From: Rhizobium sp. Q54
GTDB lineage: Bacteria > Pseudomonadota > Alphaproteobacteria > Rhizobiales > Xanthobacteraceae
Length of the DNA stretch: 64,000 nucleotides
Assembly: GCA_945907045.1 (NCBI GenBank)
Contig: CAMDSH010000010.1
Location: 1-64,000, forward strand
Reading direction: 5' to 3'
The translations under genes and the position numbers were made by a program. Positions 9,178 through 20,214 of the stretch are shown in pieces (position 1 is the stretch's first letter; each line of letters begins with the position of its first letter). Below the pieces are notes generated by a model. The model did no database searches, had not been told where the DNA came from, and saw nothing but the letters and a program-made list of their open reading frames with translations.

Positions 9178-10068
9178 ATGCCCTTCCCCGTATCCGACGT
9201 CCTCAAGCGTATTTCCGGCGTACTCACTCCGCTGATCCCCGCGCGTTTCCGGGCAGGCATTCCGGTGGTGCCGGTGGTGCGGCTGAGCGGGGTGATCGGC
9301 ATGTCTACGCCGCTCAAGCCCGGCCTGATGCTGGCGAGTGTCGCCAAGGCGCTCGACCGCGCCTTCGCCGTTCGCAACGCCAGGGCGGTGGCGCTGGCGA
9401 TCAACTCGCCCGGCGGATCGCCCGCGCAGTCGCATCTGATTTTCCGCCGCATCCGCCAGTTGGCCGAAGAAAAGAATATCCCCGTGCTGGCCTTCGTCGA
9501 GGATGTCGGCGCATCCGGCGGCTACATGCTGGCCTGCGCCGGCGACGAGATTATCGCCGACACTTATTCAATCGTGGGATCGATCGGGGTGGTCGGCGGC
9601 TCGTTCGGCTTCGACAAGCTGATCGAAAAAATAGGCATCGAGCGGCGGCTTTATACGTCGGGCGACAACAAGGCGATGCTCGACCCGTTCCTGCCCGAGA
9701 AGCCGGAAGACGTGAAACGGCTCAAATCCATCCAGAAGGAAATCCACGAGAATTTCATCGCGCTGGTGAAGCGGCGGCGCGGCTCGAAACTCAAGGGGCC
9801 GGACAAGACGATGTTCTCCGGCGAATACTGGACCGCGGCGGGCGCGCGAGGCCACGGCCTGATCGACGAAATCGGCGATCTTCGTTCGGTCTTGCGCGAG
9901 CGCTATGGCGACAAGGTGAAGACGCCGCTGATCGTGGGCGAACGCAACTGGTTCGGCCGGGCCGCGCAGGGTATCGGCCTGGGCCGCTTTACGGGCCGCA
10001 GCGATTTTGCCGAGGATATTGTCTCAGCGCTGGAAGCTCGCGCGCTGTGGTCGCGCTACGGCCTATGA
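9178..10068 (+). CDS. sppA: S49 family serine protease (SppA/SohB type)
   Basis: This 296-residue protease uses a Ser-Lys dyad to degrade signal-peptide remnants or other membrane peptides. Visible features are the INSPGGSP oxyanion strand, the catalytic serine in GASGGYMLAC, and the general-base lysine in GDNKAMLDPF about 50 residues later. The length matches the short, single-domain form. ATG 9178 is chosen because the family fold begins here; the in-frame upstream extension to 9037 crosses the divergent small gene. The stop overlaps the next start as ATGA, so the pair is translationally coupled. Confidence 0.88.
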   Translation: MPFPVSDVLKRISGVLTPLIPARFRAGIPVVPVVRLSGVIGMSTPLKPGLMLASVAKALDRAFAVRNARAVALAINSPGGSPAQSHLIFRRIRQLAEEKNIPVLAFVEDVGASGGYMLACAGDEIIADTYSIVGSIGVVGGSFGFDKLIEKIGIERRLYTSGDNKAMLDPFLPEKPEDVKRLKSIQKEIHENFIALVKRRRGSKLKGPDKTMFSGEYWTAAGARGHGLIDEIGDLRSVLRERYGDKVKTPLIVGERNWFGRAAQGIGLGRFTGRSDFAEDIVSALEARALWSRYGL

Positions 10069-10862
10069 AGCGTATCTCCGTCGGTAACGCGGACCTCAAT
10101 ATCGAAACATCTGGAAGCGGCGAGGAATGGCTGGTGCTGCTGCACGAGATCGGCGGCACGCTGGAATCCTGGTCGGCGGTCGCGCCGGCGCTGTCGAAGC
10201 GGTTTCACGTGTTGCGCTACGATCAGCGCGGCGCCGGGCATTCCGACCGGATCAAGGGCGAATTTTCCCTCGAGACCCAGATCGACGATCTGCGCGCGCT
10301 GCTCGATGCGTTATCCGTGCGCGGGCCGTGCCATCTTGCCGGCGGCGCGATCGGTTCGGCGCTGGCCGTGCGCTTTAATGCGCGGTTTCCCAAGGCCGTG
10401 CGCACGCTCGTGCTTGCTTGCCCGGCGATGAACGTGAGTGCAGACCGCATCGAATATCTCAACGCGCGCGCGGCCAAGGTGGAATCCGAGGGCATGGGCG
10501 CGGTGGTGGAATCCTCGCTGGCGAACTCCTATCCGCCCAATGTCATCCGCGAGGAGAAAGCGTATGCCGCATATCGCGCACATTTCCTCGCCAACGATCC
10601 GGCGAGCTACGCCGCGATCAACCGGGCGTTTTCGAAGTTCGACGCCATGCCCGATCTCGCCGCCATCAAATGCCCCACGCTGGTGCTGGCCGGCGCGCAT
10701 GACAAATTGCGCCCGCCCGATGCTGTGCGCGAGGTGGTGGAGCGCATTCCCGGCGCACGCCACGCCGTCATCGACAGCGGCCACATCATGCCGGTGCAGG
10801 CGCCGCAGGCCATGACCGCCGCCATGAACGCATTCTACGATGAGGTTGCCTTGCGCGGTTGA
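10065..10862 (+). CDS. Alpha/beta-fold hydrolase lacking the nucleophile serine
   Basis: This 265-residue protein resembles 3-oxoadipate enol-lactonase-like hydrolases. The core strand LLHEIGG, the YDQRGAGHSD segment, Asp213 (in GAHDKLRP) and His240 (in SGHIMPV) all fit the catalytic triad pattern. At the nucleophile elbow, however, the sequence is GGAIG at residues 93-97, so the serine position is Ala95 (codon GCG). The E. coli RutD family also has Ala there, so the protein may still act on some substrate or be non-catalytic. It overlaps sppA by 4 bases (ATGA). Confidence 0.82.
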   Translation: MKRISVGNADLNIETSGSGEEWLVLLHEIGGTLESWSAVAPALSKRFHVLRYDQRGAGHSDRIKGEFSLETQIDDLRALLDALSVRGPCHLAGGAIGSALAVRFNARFPKAVRTLVLACPAMNVSADRIEYLNARAAKVESEGMGAVVESSLANSYPPNVIREEKAYAAYRAHFLANDPASYAAINRAFSKFDAMPDLAAIKCPTLVLAGAHDKLRPPDAVREVVERIPGARHAVIDSGHIMPVQAPQAMTAAMNAFYDEVALRG

Positions 10863-10930
10863 GGCCCCGAAATCGCCTTGTTTCGCGACAACATTTATTC
10901 AATCGCGAACCGGACGAAGGGAATCAACAC

Positions 10931-11131
10931 ATGCCGCTTCTGATGTCGCCGCTGCTGAAATGGACCTTGGTCGCGCTCGGTGGCGCGGCAATGGTGCATT
11001 GGGTGGTGAAGGAAGTCCGCCGCGTCAACGAGGAACTCGATCGCGCCAAGGTGCGCGCGCGAATCCCCGTAAAGGAGCCGCTGCCGACGTTGCGGCGCGA
11101 TCCCGCGACCGGCGAATACCGGCCTCTTTGA
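10931..11131 (+). CDS. Small membrane-anchored protein
   Basis: The 66-residue product has one membrane segment near the N-terminus (residues about 8-24), then an amphipathic, charged stretch and a proline-containing tail. A GAAGGGA ribosome site stands 8 bases before ATG 10931. It follows the Ser-less hydrolase by 68 bases on the same strand. I do not recognise a family. Confidence 0.65.
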   Translation: MPLLMSPLLKWTLVALGGAAMVHWVVKEVRRVNEELDRAKVRARIPVKEPLPTLRRDPATGEYRPL

Positions 11132-11163
11132 GCGCTAGAAAATGATTACTGCGAATTCCCGGT

Positions 11164-11253
11164 TCAGCGGCCGGGGGCGTGCTCGTTGCCGCTGACCAGA
11201 GCGCCGAAAAACAACGCGATCAACACAAGGCCGATGATTTCAAAAACCAACAT
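11164..11253 (-). CDS. Very small membrane protein (29 residues)
   Basis: The short frame starts MLVFEIIGLVLIALFFGALV, almost entirely one transmembrane helix, and ends with a short polar tail. AAGGGA lies 7 bases before the ATG (read on the minus strand). It lies between two plus-strand genes. The combination of a good ribosome site, a single clean membrane helix and an immediate stop supports a real microprotein, but conservation is unchecked. Confidence 0.45.
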   Translation of the reverse strand: MLVFEIIGLVLIALFFGALVSGNEHAPGR

Positions 11254-11407
11254 TGTCGTTTCCCTTGCCTAGCCGTCTTTTCTTCTTCTTTGTCGCTTTG
11301 GTATCAGATCAGGTTCAATTTCTCGTAAACGCAGGCTGGCTTGACCCCCCAAATGGCCACCGATAGGGTCCGCGCTGTTTCCATCCTTAAAGAACAGTAA
11401 TTGCGCG
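11254..11407. other. Intergenic region upstream of glyQ
   Basis: The 154 bases between the 29-residue gene and glyQ should hold both promoters. I see a GATCAGGTTCAATTT stretch around 11306-11320 but no convincing -35/-10 pair, T-box-like stem series or terminator. Confidence 0.3.
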
Positions 11408-12379
11408 ATGGCCGAGCCCAATCTTCTCGCCGTTAACCAATCCCGTCAAGACAACTTGAATCCGGCGAAGTCGTTCCAGGGGCTAATTTTTGCACTGCAA
11501 CAGTTCTGGGCCGATTGGGGCTGCGTCATATTGCAACCGTATGACATGGAAGTCGGCGCCGGCACTTTTCATCCCGCCACCACGTTGCGCGCGCTCGGAC
11601 CGAAGCACTGGAACGCCGCTTACGTGCAGCCTTCCCGCCGCCCGAAGGACGGCCGCTACGGCGAGAACCCCAACAGATTGCAGCACTATTACCAATTCCA
11701 GGTGATCCTGAAGCCGTCGCCGCCGGACATTCAGGAGCTGTACCTGAAGTCGCTCGCCGCCATCGGCATCGACTCCAAAATCCACGACATCCGCTTCGTC
11801 GAGGACGACTGGGAGAGCCCGACTCTGGGCGCCTGGGGGTTGGGATGGGAGTGCTGGTGCGACGGAATGGAAGTTTCGCAATTCACATATTTTCAGCAGG
11901 TGGCCGGCTTTGAGTGCTCCCCGGTCGCCGGCGAACTCACTTATGGCCTAGAGCGGCTGGCTATGTACGTGCAGGGGGTGGACCGGGTTTACGACCTGAA
12001 TTTCAACGGCCGCACCGACGAGAAGAAGGTCACATACGGCGACGTCTTCCTGCAGGCCGAGCAGGAATATTCCCGGCACAACTTCGAGCATGCCGATACC
12101 GCGATGCTGTTCGAGCAATTCAAGATGGCGGAAGCCGCCTGCCAGAAGTACCTCGCCGTGGGCTGGAAGGACGAAAAGCACGAGCGCCATTTGATGGCGC
12201 TGCCCGCGTACGATCAGTGCATCAAGGCCAGCCACGTGTTCAACCTGCTCGACGCGCGCGGCGTGATCTCGGTTACTGAGCGCCAGAGCTACATTTTGCG
12301 CGTGCGCGAACTGGCAAAAGCCTGCGGCGCGGCCTGGCTCGCGACCGAGGGCGGCGGGGCTGGCGCCGAATCCAGGTGA
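11408..12379 (+). CDS. glyQ: Glycine--tRNA ligase alpha subunit
   Basis: This is the catalytic subunit of the bacterial alpha2beta2 glycyl-tRNA synthetase; it makes glycyl-adenylate and charges tRNA-Gly. The 323-residue protein has the family signatures [17 protein letters not shown] near residues 23-39, [14 protein letters not shown] and the motif 2-like [17 protein letters not shown]. The protein is slightly longer than usual at its N-terminus. glyQ is normally directly followed by glyS. Here the two are separated by a DUF559 gene and two inverted repeats. Confidence 0.97.
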   Translation: MAEPNLLAVNQSRQDNLNPAKSFQGLIFALQQFWADWGCVILQPYDMEVGAGTFHPATTLRALGPKHWNAAYVQPSRRPKDGRYGENPNRLQHYYQFQVILKPSPPDIQELYLKSLAAIGIDSKIHDIRFVEDDWESPTLGAWGLGWECWCDGMEVSQFTYFQQVAGFECSPVAGELTYGLERLAMYVQGVDRVYDLNFNGRTDEKKVTYGDVFLQAEQEYSRHNFEHADTAMLFEQFKMAEAACQKYLAVGWKDEKHERHLMALPAYDQCIKASHVFNLLDARGVISVTERQSYILRVRELAKACGAAWLATEGGGAGAESR

Positions 12380-12390
12380 TCTGCTTGCTT

Positions 12391-12440
12391 ACCCTCCCCT
12401 GGAGGGGGAGGGTCGCCGCCCACGGCGGCGGGGTGGGGTG
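12391..12440 (+). repeat. Left structured repeat flanking the DUF559 gene
   Basis: The 50-base element begins with a palindrome (9-base arms ACCCTCCCC and GGGGAGGGT around a 5-base loop, 12391-12413). A second hairpin follows (arms CGCCGCC and GGCGGCG), then a GGGGTGGGGTG tail. Its reverse complement matches the element at 12857-12908 in the first hairpin and in the tail. It starts 12 bases after the glyQ stop. Confidence 0.85.
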
Positions 12441-12445
12441 ATCTC

Positions 12446-12910
12446 GTGACCAAGAAACTTCCGATCAGTCAATTCCGCCGGGCAACCGCGCGACGTTTGC
12501 GGACAAGCGCCACGCCGTTCGAGATCAAGCTTTGGAGAAAGCTGCGTGAAATGGAAACCAGCGGCACGCACTTCCGGCGGCAGGTTCCCATCGGCCCCTT
12601 CGTTGCCGACTTCGCCTGTATGGCTTCTCGTCTCGTGATCGAACTCGATGGCTCGCATCACGGTGGCGCGGTGCAAACCGGCAAAGACGCGGAGCGGACA
12701 CGGTGGTTTGAGTCCGAAGGCTATCGGGTCATTCGCTTCTGGAACAATGACATCGCCGGTAATATCGATGGCGTGCTAGAAACTATTCACGCGGCGCTTT
12801 ACGGCTCACGCGACGCCAATACGTCGCGCTTGCAACACCGCCGTTGGGAGCGCAGTCACCCCACCCCGGCGCGCTCCGCGCGCCGACCCTCCCCCTCCAG
12901 GGGAGGGTGA
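12446..12910 (+). CDS. DUF559 protein, VSR-like endonuclease fold
   Basis: The 154-residue protein belongs to DUF559, related to very-short-patch-repair and other PD-(D/E)xK nucleases. Likely active-site residues are Glu26 in TPFEIKLW, Asp55 in VADFAC, and Glu66 and Asp68 in VIELDGSHH; RVIRFWNND near residues 94-102 is typical of the family. The start is GTG 12446. The last 17 or so residues are encoded by the downstream inverted repeat, and the stop lies at its outer edge. Placed between glyQ and glyS and exactly between two inverted repeats, it looks like an inserted cassette. DNA cleavage activity is inferred, not shown. Confidence 0.85.
   Translation: MTKKLPISQFRRATARRLRTSATPFEIKLWRKLREMETSGTHFRRQVPIGPFVADFACMASRLVIELDGSHHGGAVQTGKDAERTRWFESEGYRVIRFWNNDIAGNIDGVLETIHAALYGSRDANTSRLQHRRWERSHPTPARSARRPSPSRGG
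12857..12908 (-). repeat. Right structured repeat flanking the DUF559 gene
   Basis: This is the inverted counterpart of 12391-12440. Read on the minus strand it has the same first palindrome and the same GGGGTGGGGTG tail, but its second hairpin has different arms (GGCGCGC with GCGCGCC), still fully paired. It encodes the C-terminus of the DUF559 protein and ends 13 bases before glyS. Confidence 0.85.
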
Positions 12911-12920
12911 AGAGTAAACC

Positions 12921-15146
12921 ATGCCCGATCTTCTGCTTGAGATTTTTTCCGAGGAAATCCCCGCACGCATGCAGGCGCGCGCGGCGGAGGATTTGAAGAA
13001 GCTTGTCACCGACAGACTGGTCGCGGCCGGGCTGGTTTATGAGGGCGCGAAGGCTTTCGTCACGCCGCGGCGGCTGGCGCTGTCGGTGCATGGAATTCCC
13101 GCGCGGCAACCGGACATCAAGGAAGAGAAAAAGGGCCCGCGCGTCGGCGCCCCCGAAAATGCCATCGCAGGTTTCCTGAAAGGCGCGGGGCTTGCCTCAA
13201 TCAAGGACGCAAAAATTCAGCCCGACAAGAAGGGCGATTTCTATATCGCGGTGATCGAGAAAGCTGGCCGCCCCGCCATCGAGGTGATCGCCGAAATCGT
13301 GCCGGAAGTGGTCCGCACTTTCCCGTGGCCCAAATCAATGCGCTGGGGTTCGGGCACGCTCGGCTGGGTGCGCCCTCTGCATTCCATTCTGGCAACCTTC
13401 GGCCCGGAGACGGAAGAGCCGCAGGTCGTGCCGTTCGAAATCCACGGCATCAAGGCGGGCGATGTGACGCGCGGGCACCGCTTCCTCGCGCCGGGCGAGA
13501 TCAAGGTGAAGCGTTTCGACGACTACGTGGCCAAGCTTGAGAAGGCCAAGGTCGTGCTCGATCCGGCGCGGCGGCAGGAAATCATTCTGGCCGACGCCAA
13601 GAACCTGGCCTTCGCGCAAGGCATGGAACTGGTCGAGGACGCAGGGCTTCTTGCCGAAGTCGCCGGGCTGGTCGAATGGCCGGTCACGCTGATGGGTTCG
13701 TTCGACAAGGCGTTCCTGGCAATTCCCGGCGAAGTGATCCGCGCCACCATCCGCAACAACCAGAAATGTTTCGTGCTGCGCGATCCGCAGACGGCGAAGC
13801 TGGTCAACAAATTCATCCTCGTCGCCAACACGGAAACGGCGGACGGCGGCAAGACCATCGTCTCGGGGTGCGAGCGCGTGATCCGCGCGCGGCTTGCGGA
13901 CGCGAAATTCTTCTACGACACCGACCTGAAGACGAAGCTGGAAGACCGGCTGCCGAAATTCGCGCAGATCGTGTTTCACGAGAAGCTGGGCACTCAGGCG
14001 GAGCGCATCGCGCGCATCGAGGCGCTGGCCGCTGAACTCGCGCCGCTGGTCAAAGCGGACGTGGGCAAGGTCAAGCGCGCGGCGAAGCTGTGCAAGACCG
14101 ACCTGCTCACCGAAGTGGTCGGCGAATTTCCCGAGCTGCAAGGGCTGATGGGGAAATACTACGCCGAGGCGCAGGGCGAGGACGAAGCCGTCGCGCACGC
14201 CTGCGAGGACCACTACAGCCCGAAAGGACCGGACGACATGGTGCCGGGCGATCCGGTGTCGATTGCTGTAGCTCTCGCCGACAAGATCGACACGCTGGTT
14301 GGATTCTGGGCGATCAAAGAGACGCCCACAGGGAGCAAAGACCCCTATGCGCTTAGGCGCGCTGCTACGGGCGTTGTCAGAATAATTTTGGATAACGAAA
14401 TTCGGGTTCCGTTGGTCGATATATTTTTGACGGCAGATATTGAAATTTTTCTGGATATAAAAAGCGTGAAGCTCGACAGACCAAGAATGGCTCTTGCGCA
14501 TCTTGACGACGAAGGTGGGCTTTCGCATCAAGCCGCCACCAAAGTCTGGCATAGAATTGTAGATAATGCGTTTGCTGATCCTATTGTAGAGGAAGAAGCT
14601 AACACGGCTAAGGATAGAGTGTTCGGCCTCCTTGATTTCCACGTTGACCGCTTAGAAGGGCATTTTCGAGCATCAGGCGCCCGACACGATCTCATTAAAG
14701 CTGCGATGTCTATTCAGTTAGAAGACGATCTCGTGAGCATCGTCCGCCGCGTTGAGGCGCTCGGAAAATTCCTCGGCACCGACGACGGCAAGAACCTGCT
14801 CGCGGGCGTCAAGCGCGCCTCGAACATCCTCGGCATCGAGGAGAAAAAAGACAAAAAGAATTACGCCGGCGCGCCGGATGCCGCCTTGCTGAAAGAGCCG
14901 GAAGAAAAATCGCTGGCCGAGGCTGTCGCCACCGCCAAGAAGGAAGCCTCCGCCGCCGTTGCGAAAGAAGACTTCGCCGCCGCCATGAGCGCGATGGCGA
15001 AGCTGCGCCCGCGCGTCGATGCCTTCTTCGACAAGGTGACGGTCAACGCTGACGATGCGAAGTTGCGCGAGAACCGCCTCAAGCTGCTGAACGAAATCCG
15101 CGAGGCGACGCGCGCGGTGGCGGATTTCTCGAAGATCGAAGGATAG
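12921..15146 (+). CDS. glyS: Glycine--tRNA ligase beta subunit
   Basis: The beta subunit binds tRNA-Gly in the two-subunit synthetase. The 741-residue protein is a little longer than the usual 690-700. It starts [18 protein letters not shown], typical of GlyS, and contains [35 protein letters not shown] and the C-terminal DALR-like anticodon-binding region ([17 protein letters not shown]). Bases from about 14370 to 14735 are much poorer in GC than the rest and use different codons, though the frame is intact. A probable hairpin terminator follows. Confidence 0.96.
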   Translation: MPDLLLEIFSEEIPARMQARAAEDLKKLVTDRLVAAGLVYEGAKAFVTPRRLALSVHGIPARQPDIKEEKKGPRVGAPENAIAGFLKGAGLASIKDAKIQPDKKGDFYIAVIEKAGRPAIEVIAEIVPEVVRTFPWPKSMRWGSGTLGWVRPLHSILATFGPETEEPQVVPFEIHGIKAGDVTRGHRFLAPGEIKVKRFDDYVAKLEKAKVVLDPARRQEIILADAKNLAFAQGMELVEDAGLLAEVAGLVEWPVTLMGSFDKAFLAIPGEVIRATIRNNQKCFVLRDPQTAKLVNKFILVANTETADGGKTIVSGCERVIRARLADAKFFYDTDLKTKLEDRLPKFAQIVFHEKLGTQAERIARIEALAAELAPLVKADVGKVKRAAKLCKTDLLTEVVGEFPELQGLMGKYYAEAQGEDEAVAHACEDHYSPKGPDDMVPGDPVSIAVALADKIDTLVGFWAIKETPTGSKDPYALRRAATGVVRIILDNEIRVPLVDIFLTADIEIFLDIKSVKLDRPRMALAHLDDEGGLSHQAATKVWHRIVDNAFADPIVEEEANTAKDRVFGLLDFHVDRLEGHFRASGARHDLIKAAMSIQLEDDLVSIVRRVEALGKFLGTDDGKNLLAGVKRASNILGIEEKKDKKNYAGAPDAALLKEPEEKSLAEAVATAKKEASAAVAKEDFAAAMSAMAKLRPRVDAFFDKVTVNADDAKLRENRLKLLNEIREATRAVADFSKIEG

Positions 15147-15147
15147 C

Positions 15148-15169
15148 CCCTCTCCCGTTGGGGAGAGGG
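15148..15169. terminator. Hairpin between convergent glyS and small membrane gene
   Basis: A perfect 9-base stem (CCCTCTCCC, loop GTTG, GGGAGAGGG) lies directly after the glyS stop. It has only a short TTAT after it. It resembles the hairpin at 23454-23481, so it may be a dispersed repeat used as a terminator for both convergent genes. Confidence 0.55.
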
Positions 15170-15185
15170 TTATCGCCGAATTTCC

Positions 15186-15356
15186 TTACACGCCCTTGAG
15201 GACGTTGCCGGCCGCGAGCACGACATAGCCCGCGAGCGCGAGCCAGTATTGATACATCGAAACATACGGAATGGCGACGAAATGTCCGATGAGTGCGAGA
15301 GCAAACAGCACTACGGAGATATAAAAGATCGGTTTGGTCGGTGCACTGAGTCTCAT
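15186..15356 (-). CDS. Small two-helix membrane protein
   Basis: The 56-residue protein starts MRLSAPTKPIFYISVVLFAL and has two hydrophobic helices joined by a short loop (VAIPYVSMYQYW). A strong GGGGGAGAG ribosome site is 5 bases before ATG 15356, which is why I do not extend the frame to 15425. It looks like the conserved short membrane proteins found in many Hyphomicrobiales. The function is unknown. Confidence 0.72.
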   Translation of the reverse strand: MRLSAPTKPIFYISVVLFALALIGHFVAIPYVSMYQYWLALAGYVVLAAGNVLKGV

Positions 15357-15537
15357 TTTTTCTCTCCCCCAGATGGCCAAAAGCGGCCAAAATCCAAGCG
15401 CACGGATCATAAGACGAATGCTCAATGCGGATCAATTCGCGTTTCCCGCCTCTGAGCCTGCAAGGAAATGAGGGCAGGGGCGGAACCGCTTGGCGGCTTT
15501 ACAGTTGCACTCTGGAACCAAACACGGGGAGAACATC

Positions 15538-15681
15538 ATGGTCATCGGCATCGCTCATCTTCAGCCTATCGTCGCGCTCATCGCGGGCATTCTCATCCTC
15601 ATCATCCCTCGGCTGCTCAATATCATCGTCGCGGTTTATCTGATCTTCATCGGCGTGATGGGGCTGGGCCTGATCCGCTAG
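15538..15681 (+). CDS. DUF3096 membrane protein
   Basis: The 47-residue protein is almost wholly hydrophobic: MVIGIAHLQPIVALIAGILI then a second helix with the LLNIIVAVYLIFIGVMGL pattern that defines DUF3096. GGGGAGA precedes the ATG by 6 bases. These are tiny inner-membrane proteins of unknown function, common in alpha- and gammaproteobacteria. Confidence 0.82.
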   Translation: MVIGIAHLQPIVALIAGILILIIPRLLNIIVAVYLIFIGVMGLGLIR

Positions 15682-15776
15682 GCGGTTTGGACTTATCCGC
15701 TACGCAATAATGCGGGCTTGCGCCATGCGGCCCGGCGGTGTTCTTAAAGGCCGCCGGTCCTTCATGTCTCAATCTC

Positions 15777-18554
<2,778 letters not shown>

Positions 18555-18640
18555 CCTCATCCTGAGGAGCCGCCGAAGGCGGCGTCTCGAAGGATGGCTA
18601 TGGTTCGAGACGCCCGCTGCGCGGGCTCCTCACCATGAGG
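18555..18640. repeat. Pair of inverted CTCATCCTGAGGAGC-type repeats
   Basis: Copy A (18555-18597) and copy B (18601-18640, inverted) are separated by only three bases. Each has a conserved GAGGAGC box and GCGTCTCGA box around a short inner hairpin. The inner hairpin differs between copies (CGCC/GGCG against CCGC/GCGG) but stays paired, as does the outer stem (CATCC/GGATG against CATGG/CCA). The element is a dispersed intergenic repeat of Nitrobacteraceae-type genomes. It lies between convergent ppdK and the chemoreceptor gene and may act as a terminator. Confidence 0.85.
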
Positions 18641-18658
18641 GCAGCGATTGCTGGTGTA

Positions 18659-20002
18659 TCAGACCGCCACTTTGGCGAGGAAGCCTTCGACCTTGGAGCG
18701 CAGGTTCGAAACCGCGGACTCGACGGTTTCCGAGGCGCCCAGCACGATCTCCGCCGATGAACGCGTCTCTGTCGTCGCGCCGGCGACTTCGCCCAGTACG
18801 GCGACGACGTGGCCGGTTCCTTCCGCCGCGCGTGCGACGTTGTGCGAAATTTCGCCGGTCGATGCGTTCTGTTCTTCGACGGAGGCCGCGACCGCGGTCG
18901 TATATTGATTGATCTCCTGCATGCGCTTGGCGATGCGGCGGATCGCCTCGACGGCGCTGGAGGTCGAGTTCTGCACGCCGAGAATATGATTGGCGATGTC
19001 CTCGGTCGCCTTCGCGGTCTGCACGGCCAGCGATTTTACTTCCGAGGCGACAACCGCGAAGCCTTTGCCAGCTTCGCCCGCGCGCGCGGCCTCGATGGTG
19101 GCGTTGAGCGCCAGCAAATTGGTCTGCCCGGCGATGTCGCGGATCAGTTTGACCACGTCGCCGATTTTCTGCGCGCCGGCGGCGAGTCCGGCGATTTCAC
19201 TGTCGGTGGCTTGCGCTTCCGAAGTGGCGAGCCGCACGACATCGGTGGTGTGGACGAGCTGGCGGCTGATCTCCGAGATTGAATTCGATAGTTCTTCGGC
19301 GGCGATCGCGGCGGTTGCCACATTGGCCGAGGCTTCATTGAAGGCTGTTACCGCGCCGTCGGCGCGCTGTGAGGTATGCTGCGAAGACCCGAACAGCGTG
19401 GTTGCGGTTGAATGCATCGATGCCGCGCTATCGCTCACGCTGTTGAGCAGGCCTTCCATTTCGGGGCGGAACGTTGCGATCGCCGCCTCGATCGTGGCGC
19501 GCCGCTGCTCCTGGTCGCGGATCGCGGCGCGCTCGGCTTCGGCATTTTGCCGCTCGGTGACGTCCTCATGCGTCGAGACCCATCCGCCGCCTTGCATCGG
19601 ATGATTGAGCGCATGCACGGTGCGGCCGTCGGCGGCCTTCACGAAGCGTCCCGCGTCCTTGCCGGACGCGACGGATTGCACGATGTCTCGGCAATAGGAT
19701 TCGATGTCGCCCTTGAACAGTCCGGTGTCCCTGCGGTGCTCGATTAATTGCCGGAGCGTGCAGCCGGGTTTCACGACCTTCGCCGACAGCTTGTACATTT
19801 CAAGGTAGCGCTCGTTGAGCAAAACGATGCGGGTCTGCGCATCGAACATGCACAAGCCTTGCGACAGGTTGTTGATTGCTCTGGTCAGCAGCCAGGCTCG
19901 CCGGTGAAAATGACGGGCGGCAACGAGAGCGCCGATAGCCAAAACCGCAACGACAAAAAACGACGCCTGGTCGCTCGCGAAACTAATAAGACCCTCAAAC
20001 AT
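18659..20002 (-). CDS. PAS-containing methyl-accepting chemotaxis protein
   Basis: The 447-residue receptor has one N-terminal membrane helix (residues about 13-32), a PAS domain of the PAS-7 type ([27 protein letters not shown]... to [10 protein letters not shown]), and a long coiled-coil signalling domain. The signalling tip is clear: [20 protein letters not shown] followed by [15 protein letters not shown]. With a single membrane helix and no periplasmic domain, it should sense an internal signal, perhaps redox or a small ligand through PAS. No other chemotaxis gene is nearby. Confidence 0.92.
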   Translation of the reverse strand: MFEGLISFASDQASFFVVAVLAIGALVAARHFHRRAWLLTRAINNLSQGLCMFDAQTRIVLLNERYLEMYKLSAKVVKPGCTLRQLIEHRRDTGLFKGDIESYCRDIVQSVASGKDAGRFVKAADGRTVHALNHPMQGGGWVSTHEDVTERQNAEAERAAIRDQEQRRATIEAAIATFRPEMEGLLNSVSDSAASMHSTATTLFGSSQHTSQRADGAVTAFNEASANVATAAIAAEELSNSISEISRQLVHTTDVVRLATSEAQATDSEIAGLAAGAQKIGDVVKLIRDIAGQTNLLALNATIEAARAGEAGKGFAVVASEVKSLAVQTAKATEDIANHILGVQNSTSSAVEAIRRIAKRMQEINQYTTAVAASVEEQNASTGEISHNVARAAEGTGHVVAVLGEVAGATTETRSSAEIVLGASETVESAVSNLRSKVEGFLAKVAV

Positions 20003-20214
20003 CCGGAATTCCGAAATGGGCGGCGGTTCCGGAGTATTCTTGCTGGCGATTTATATATGGTTAACCAGCAGTAGCATTCGGGCGTCTGCCGCCTGCCGGG
20101 CGGCAGGGAACTCGAAAAAAGTCCCGAAATACCTTCATTTTTGGTCCGAAGAGCGGTGTTGCCCGCCGCTTGCTAAGTGATAGTTTGCCGCCGGGGCGTG
20201 GAGTTGGGGGGAGC

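Noticed and set aside
13335-14642. Long open frame antisense to glyS
   Set aside because: The high-GC third codon positions of glyS make open shadow frames; no ribosome site or known motif.
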